From CAZCAC01 sp964496575 (GTDB taxonomy: Bacteria; Planctomycetota; UBA1135; GCA-002686595), in contig CAZCAC010000034.1 in the NCBI GenBank assembly GCA_964496575.1, forward strand, positions 11,316-75,315: a stretch of 64,000 nucleotides of DNA, read 5' to 3'. The stretch's first letter is position 1. Every line of letters begins with the position of its first letter. Made by a program: the position numbers and the translations under genes. The notes beneath the pieces are model-generated. The model worked only from the letters and a program-made list of their open reading frames with translations, searched no databases and was not told the DNA's origin. This document shows positions 60,235 through 64,000 of the stretch, piece after piece.

Positions 60235-61125
60235 TCAGGCCCCCAGTCGCGCCGCCCCGATCCACCCCGCGTCGGGGCCGAGGGAGGCCGGCAGGATCTT
60301 CAACAGCTCTGGGGGACGGCCGTAGCTCCGCTCGTCGATCCCCTCGAGGATCCCGGGCCGGAGGAGATCGAGCGCCGCACCGAAACCGCCGCCGATCAGG
60401 AAGCAGCGCACGTCGAGGATCAGGATCGCCTGGGCGAGTCCGCGGCCGAGGTCGCGCCCCACCGCCTCGAGGAGCTCGCGCTCGGGCCCCCCGCCGTCCC
60501 TCGCGAGCCGGCAGAGGACCTCGAGGTCCTCGGACAGGCCCGCCTCCCGCGCGCGCCGCATCGCGGCGGTCGCCGAGGCGAGAGTCTCCATGCAGCCGCG
60601 GCTCCCGCAGCCGCAGGGGATCCCGCCGGGCTCGACGGTGACGTGCCCCAGCTCGGCGGCGAGGCCCTCGCCGAGGAAGAGCCGGCCATCGAGCACCAGG
60701 CCCCCGCCGATGCCGGTGCCCAGGGTCAGGAGCAAGGCGTGATCCTCGCCGCGCGCCGCGCCGATCCAGTGCTCGCCGAAGATGGCCACGTTGGCGTCGT
60801 TCTCGAGCTTCACTCGCGCCGGCTCGATTCCGAGGAGCCGTGCCACCTCGTCGCGCATCGGGAAGCCGACGGTCGGGCCGAGGTTCGGGCTGGCGGTGAC
60901 CAGCCCCCGCTCCCGATCGACCAGGCCGGGGATGCCGATCCCGAGCGCGTGCTCGGCGCCGAGCTCGCGGGCCAGCGCGGCGATCCGCGAGCAGACCGCC
61001 TCGGATCCTTCGGCGACGTCGGAGTCGACTTGCCGCCGCTCGAGGATCTCGCCTCCCTCGCGGACCGCCCCTCCCTTGATCGCGGTGCCGCCCAGGTCGA
61101 TCCCAACCAGGCGCCTCTCGCTCAC
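60235..61125 (-). CDS. ROK-family sugar kinase (glucokinase-like)
   Basis: 296 residues. Nucleotide-binding start LVGIDLGGTAIKGG (about 7-20), catalytic Asp in LENDANVAIFGEHW, LTLGTGIGGGLVLDG, and the ROK zinc motif PCGCGSRGCMETLAS. Such kinases phosphorylate glucose, fructose or N-acetylhexosamines. ROK proteins are kinases or repressors; no DNA-binding N-terminus is present, so it is a kinase. GTG start overlaps the GT5 gene stop (GTGA). This makes the pair a plausible glucose/glycogen unit. Confidence 0.85.
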   Translation of the reverse strand: MSERRLVGIDLGGTAIKGGAVREGGEILERRQVDSDVAEGSEAVCSRIAALARELGAEHALGIGIPGLVDRERGLVTASPNLGPTVGFPMRDEVARLLGIEPARVKLENDANVAIFGEHWIGAARGEDHALLLTLGTGIGGGLVLDGRLFLGEGLAAELGHVTVEPGGIPCGCGSRGCMETLASATAAMRRAREAGLSEDLEVLCRLARDGGGPERELLEAVGRDLGRGLAQAILILDVRCFLIGGGFGAALDLLRPGILEGIDERSYGRPPELLKILPASLGPDAGWIGAARLGA

Positions 61126-62618
61126 GCCATCTCTTCCTTCCGCATCGCGCGCACCCGTCGGGTCACGCGCCGGTAGGCCTTGAGGTAGTTGGCCGCGGTC
61201 GCCTCCCAGGAGAAGTCCTGGTCCATGCACCGCGCCACCAGCTCCTTCCAGTCCGCCGCGGCGCGGTAGGTGGTCCGCACCTTCTCCATCGCCTCCAGCA
61301 GACCTTCGCCGCTGTAGGTCTTGAAGGTGAAGCCGGTCGAGTTCTTCGGATCCACGTCGTGGTCGGTGACGATGTCGTCGAGCCCGGCGTGCTCGTAGAC
61401 CAGGGGAACGGCGCCGTAGCGCATCCCGATGGCGCAGAGAGCGTTGGTCGGCTGGTAGTGTGAGGGGAAGAGCAGGACGTCGGCACCGGCGATCAGCTGG
61501 TGTGCGGTCTGCATGTGGTAGCCCTCGATCAGCCGGCACCGCCCGGTGAACGTGCTCTCGATCGTCCTGATCCGCTCGATGATCTCCTGCTGCCCCTGGC
61601 CCATCATCACCACCTCGAAGTTCCGCTCGAGGAGGCCGGTCACCACCTCCGCCAGGAGGTCGAACCCGCTGTCGGAGTCGAAGCGTCCGATCACCCCGAC
61701 GACGGGGGTGCGGGGTCCCTTGTCGAGGTGGAAGGAGACCTGGAGGTTGGCCTTGCAGCGCCGCTTGCCCGGAAGCTCCCCCCGGCCCTCGGCGGAGAAC
61801 GTGGCGGGGAGGTGCGTGTCCTGGGCCGGATCCCAGGCGGCGTAGTCGATGCCGTTGGAGACCCCGACCAGCTCCTTCTTGCGGCGCGAGAAGGTCTCCT
61901 CGAGGCCGTAGCCCCGGTCGAGCTGCTGGATCCGCTTCGCCTGAGTGGGGGAGTGGGTGCCGACGATGGTGGCGAACTCGGCCCCGGTCTTGAGGAAGTT
62001 GACCCGCCCGTCGAGGGCTACCCCGCGGACGTGGCGGAAGTACCGGAGGGGCACGCCCACCTTCGGCAGGATCTCCCGCTCGAAGGCGCCCTGCATCGCC
62101 AGGTTGTGGATGGCGAAGTAGACCCCACCGGTGGAGGCGGGGTGGTCGGGTCGCTTCTTCAGGTACTCCAGCTCGCGGAAGAGGGGGATCAGCCCGGCGG
62201 TCCAGTCGAAGCAGTGAATGATGTCCGGCTTGAACTCGGTCAGCTCCAGGCTCTCCAGCACCGCGCGCGCGAAAACCGCGTAACGACGCCAGTTATCGGG
62301 GTACGGACCATTCTCGTCACCGTAGGGGTGGCGAGTCCGGAAGAGCCCCGCGTGGTCGAGCAGGTACACCTTGACCTCGGCCAGCTTCCCCGCGTGGACA
62401 CCGATCCTGGCGCGCCCGCGGAGATCGGGGACCTGGACGGAACCGACTTCCCGCTCCTCCGAGAGGGGGTCGGTCACCACGTCGCAGGTGTAGGGCAGAT
62501 AGACCCGGACGTCGTGCCCTTCGGCGGCGAGCGTGCGAGGGAGGGACTCGGCAATCTCCGCCAGGTTCGTTCGGCGAACCAGCGATTGCAGTTCCGGAGT
62601 GACGAATGCGATCTTCAA
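61122..62618 (-). CDS. Glycogen/starch synthase-like GT5 protein, diverged motifs
   Basis: About 498 residues of GT-B fold. The N-terminus is LKIAFVTPELQSLVRRTNLAEI, where true GlgA has 'KTGGL'; the C-terminal domain has GVIGRFDSDSGFDLL and FPSHYQPTNALCAIGMRYG. In GlgA the corresponding segment is 'SRFEPCGLTQLYALRYG', whose Glu is catalytic; here Gln replaces it, and PCG is PTN. It may be a redirected glycosyltransferase or an inactive paralogue. The TTG start at 62618 fits the family N-terminus (MKIAFVT); a GTG at 62645 would add nine residues. No Shine-Dalgarno sequence is seen. Confidence 0.75.
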   Translation of the reverse strand: MKIAFVTPELQSLVRRTNLAEIAESLPRTLAAEGHDVRVYLPYTCDVVTDPLSEEREVGSVQVPDLRGRARIGVHAGKLAEVKVYLLDHAGLFRTRHPYGDENGPYPDNWRRYAVFARAVLESLELTEFKPDIIHCFDWTAGLIPLFRELEYLKKRPDHPASTGGVYFAIHNLAMQGAFEREILPKVGVPLRYFRHVRGVALDGRVNFLKTGAEFATIVGTHSPTQAKRIQQLDRGYGLEETFSRRKKELVGVSNGIDYAAWDPAQDTHLPATFSAEGRGELPGKRRCKANLQVSFHLDKGPRTPVVGVIGRFDSDSGFDLLAEVVTGLLERNFEVVMMGQGQQEIIERIRTIESTFTGRCRLIEGYHMQTAHQLIAGADVLLFPSHYQPTNALCAIGMRYGAVPLVYEHAGLDDIVTDHDVDPKNSTGFTFKTYSGEGLLEAMEKVRTTYRAAADWKELVARCMDQDFSWEATAANYLKAYRRVTRRVRAMRKEEMA

Positions 62619-62704
62619 AGCGATGGAGGATTGACCTTCCGGCACCCCGCCGGGCCACGCCCGCCGGGGATCCTGGTCTCCCCCTTGATTCCGTCCCCCG
62701 ATGG

Positions 62705-62716
62705 GGAAACGTTTCC
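62705..62716. promoter_or_regulatory. LacI-type operator palindrome
   Basis: GGAAACGTTTCC is a perfect 12-bp palindrome centred on CG, the pattern bound by LacI-family repressors. It lies about 90 nt before the GT5 gene start on the minus strand. A -10-like TATAGG is about 17-22 bp further upstream (62732-62737), so a bound repressor would block the start site. No LacI gene is in the window. Confidence 0.6.
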
Positions 62717-62782
62717 AATCAGGTCGACAACCTATAGGAATTCTCGCTTTTTTTCCCGCCCCGAGAACTCGGGGTGGGCCCA

Positions 62783-62807
62783 CAAGTCCTTGTCGAGTAG
62801 GGACTTG
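62783..62807 (-). terminator. Hairpin after the M48 peptidase gene
   Basis: CAAGTCCTT (62783-62791) pairs with AGGGACTTG (62799-62807), one wobble, around the loop GTCGAGT. It begins 12 nt past the stop of the leftward M48 gene. No T-run follows on the transcribed strand. A second dyad, CCCCGAG/CTCGGGG, lies just beyond at 62759-62774. Confidence 0.5.
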
Positions 62808-62818
62808 CGTAACTCCGA

Positions 62819-63682
62819 TCAGGGAGAGTTTTTTGTCGAGTAGCTCTCGTAGAGCTGCATCGCCTCGGGCACGGCGGCGCTCAGCTGCTCGATCCGTCGC
62901 TCGTGCGAGGGGTGGGTGGAGAAGTACTCCTCCAGGCCCGAGCCCCCGCCCCCGCTCATGTCGCTCATCCTCTGCCAGAACGCGGGTGCCTCTCGCGGGT
63001 CGTACCCGGCGTTGGCCAGGATGAACAGTCCTTCACGATCCGCCTCGAGCTCGTCGTTGCGTCCCCAGGGCAGCCCGACGCCGAGGTTGGCGAGCACGGA
63101 GGCGACCGCCGCCTGGTCCTCGTTCTCGGTCAGGATCTCGATCGCAGACCCGAGGAGCCCGTTGCGGGTGAGCCGCTCGGTCCCGTGCCGTTCGATGGCG
63201 TGGGTGATCTCGTGCCCCATGACGACGGCGAGCCCCGCGTCGGTTTGGGTGACGGGGAGGATGCCGGTGTAGACGGCCATCTTCCCGCCGGGCAGGCACC
63301 AGGCGTTGACCGTCTCGGGGTTGTCGATCAGCACGACCTCCCACTGGAAGTGGGTGGCGATCTCCGGGTGCAGCTCTTCGGCGGAGAGGACCAGGCGTTC
63401 GGTGACGCGCTCGACCTGGTCGAGCTGCGGCCCGGAGGAGATCAGGGGCTCGGTCCCGGCGACTTCCTCGAAGGCCTGCGCACCCAGGGTGACGTCGTCG
63501 TCGAGGGTGTAGAAGTTGAGGTTGCTCAGCGCCTGGCAAGAGGTCCCGCCGAGGACCGCGACGAGAGCCAGCGGGGCCAGCTTGCCGGTGGCCTGGTCGT
63601 GGACGAGGGAGTGGACAGCGCGAGTGATCGCGGCGAAGAGACTCCGCGCGATCCGTTTCGTGGTCGAGATCATCAGGTTCAC
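62819..63682 (-). CDS. M48-family zinc metallopeptidase
   Basis: 287 residues. N-terminal signal or lipoprotein-like segment with LVAVLGGTSC (Cys49). The catalytic motif is VVMGHEITHAIERHG, zinc ligands His157 and His161, catalytic Glu158; the third ligand is in NDELEADREGLFILANAGYDP. It belongs to the BepA/YcaL/LoiP group that degrades misfolded outer-membrane proteins in the periplasm. STHPSHERRIEQL is the conserved tail motif. The start is GTG at 63682 or ATG at 63673, neither with a strong ribosome site. Confidence 0.85.
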   Translation of the reverse strand: MNLMISTTKRIARSLFAAITRAVHSLVHDQATGKLAPLALVAVLGGTSCQALSNLNFYTLDDDVTLGAQAFEEVAGTEPLISSGPQLDQVERVTERLVLSAEELHPEIATHFQWEVVLIDNPETVNAWCLPGGKMAVYTGILPVTQTDAGLAVVMGHEITHAIERHGTERLTRNGLLGSAIEILTENEDQAAVASVLANLGVGLPWGRNDELEADREGLFILANAGYDPREAPAFWQRMSDMSGGGGSGLEEYFSTHPSHERRIEQLSAAVPEAMQLYESYSTKNSP

Positions 63683-64000
63683 CGATGAGAGGGCGGGTCA
63701 GTTGGCTCGTTCGCCCGGGGGCCGGGGGCCGGGGCGCGTTGGCGTGGGTCGAGAGGATTCGCCCGTGGGCAGTCTACGGGGTCGGGGTGGGCCGGGGGAA
63801 GAGGGGGAGGCAGGCCATCCGCGGGTGGGTGGAGAGGTCCCGATGCCGGCTCGGCGTTCGCCGAAGGCGGACGGAACGTGGGCGTGTTCATCGGGGCAGG
63901 CGACGCCCCAGGCCTCGGCGCTCCGGCTCCGGCAACTGAGCAGGAGGGGCTCAGCCCCGTCGATCACCTGCCCAGCCCCCGGCGACCGCCGTCGTCGACC
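63683..64000. other. Gene-poor right end of the window
   Basis: 318 nt upstream of the M48 gene. Reading frames here are Arg/Pro-rich on both strands and look like GC-driven chance. A 6-bp dyad CTGAGC/GCTCAG lies at 63936-63954. The leftward promoter of the M48 gene should be in its first 150 nt. Confidence 0.4.

Noticed and set aside
63685..63967. ORFs on both strands at the right edge
   Set aside because: Arg-, Pro- and Gly-rich with no start signal and no resemblance to known proteins.
1..64000. CRISPR arrays, phage or insertion sequences
   Set aside because: No regularly spaced direct repeats, Cas proteins, integrases, transposases or phage structural genes were seen in any of the reading frames examined.

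Overview
The window is GC-rich (about two-thirds G+C by eye) bacterial chromosome, densely coded on both strands. Its contents point to an uncultured or little-studied member of the Planctomycetota or a similar lineage. The clues are two formylglycine sulfatases, many large secreted proteins of unknown function, a HEAT/VWA protein, an Asp/Asn-rich 'NGNG..NGIPDEC' calcium-loop motif, and a C-terminal 'WYRDP...' domain shared by two exported proteins. That lineage assignment is inference; there is no rRNA or tRNA gene in the window to test it.

Layout. 1-4070: start of an octaheme cytochrome running off the left edge, a long inverted-repeat element, then a leftward operon nfnA-nfnB-D-lyxose isomerase, and a small Cys-rich protein. 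4067-12097: a TPR membrane glycosyltransferase-like protein, an antibiotic-resistance-type ABC-F protein, a repeat-containing coiled-coil exported protein coupled to a sulfatase, and a second convergent sulfatase. 12206-19143: three large leftward exported proteins, two of them zinc metallopeptidases. 19447-19668: a short selenoprotein gene of the Rdx/SelW family, with an in-frame TGA followed by a bacterial SECIS-like hairpin; ordinary ORF calling breaks it. 20281-23149: a three-gene operon of FlhG/MinD-like ATPase, ParA and a helix-hairpin-helix protein, closed by a strong hairpin. 23305-28123: an exported protein, a thioredoxin-like protein, and a coupled aminotransferase/uracil-phosphoribosyltransferase pair. 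28254-32225: two convergent hybrid histidine kinases. 32565-44412: HEAT protein, ECF-like sigma factor coupled to a membrane glycosyltransferase, parallel beta-helix protein, YfhO-like membrane protein, AlbA_2 regulator, and a surface protein with internal repeats. 44717-53743: a long rightward cluster with two tandem MuiA-type proteins, a 5'-nucleotidase-like lipoprotein, a HEAT/VWA protein, an MDR dehydrogenase and two single-TM proteins. 53788-60171: a tightly overlapping leftward operon of an ABC transporter (ATPase, permease) and glycolate oxidase glcD-glcE-glcF. 60235-63682: a glycogen-synthase-like GT5 protein coupled to a ROK sugar kinase, behind a LacI-type palindrome, and an M48 peptidase.

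The genes suggest a heterotroph equipped for polysaccharide and sulfated-sugar breakdown (sulfatases, ROK kinase, lyxose isomerase, GT5), glycolate oxidation, NADPH/ferredoxin balancing (NfnAB) and elaborate surface and periplasmic biology. The most notable items are the selenoprotein gene, the two intergenic palindromic elements, the conserved C-terminal surface domain, the GT5 enzyme with a substituted catalytic-motif residue, and -10 hexamers placed 7-11 nt before ATG in several genes, which suggests leaderless transcripts.
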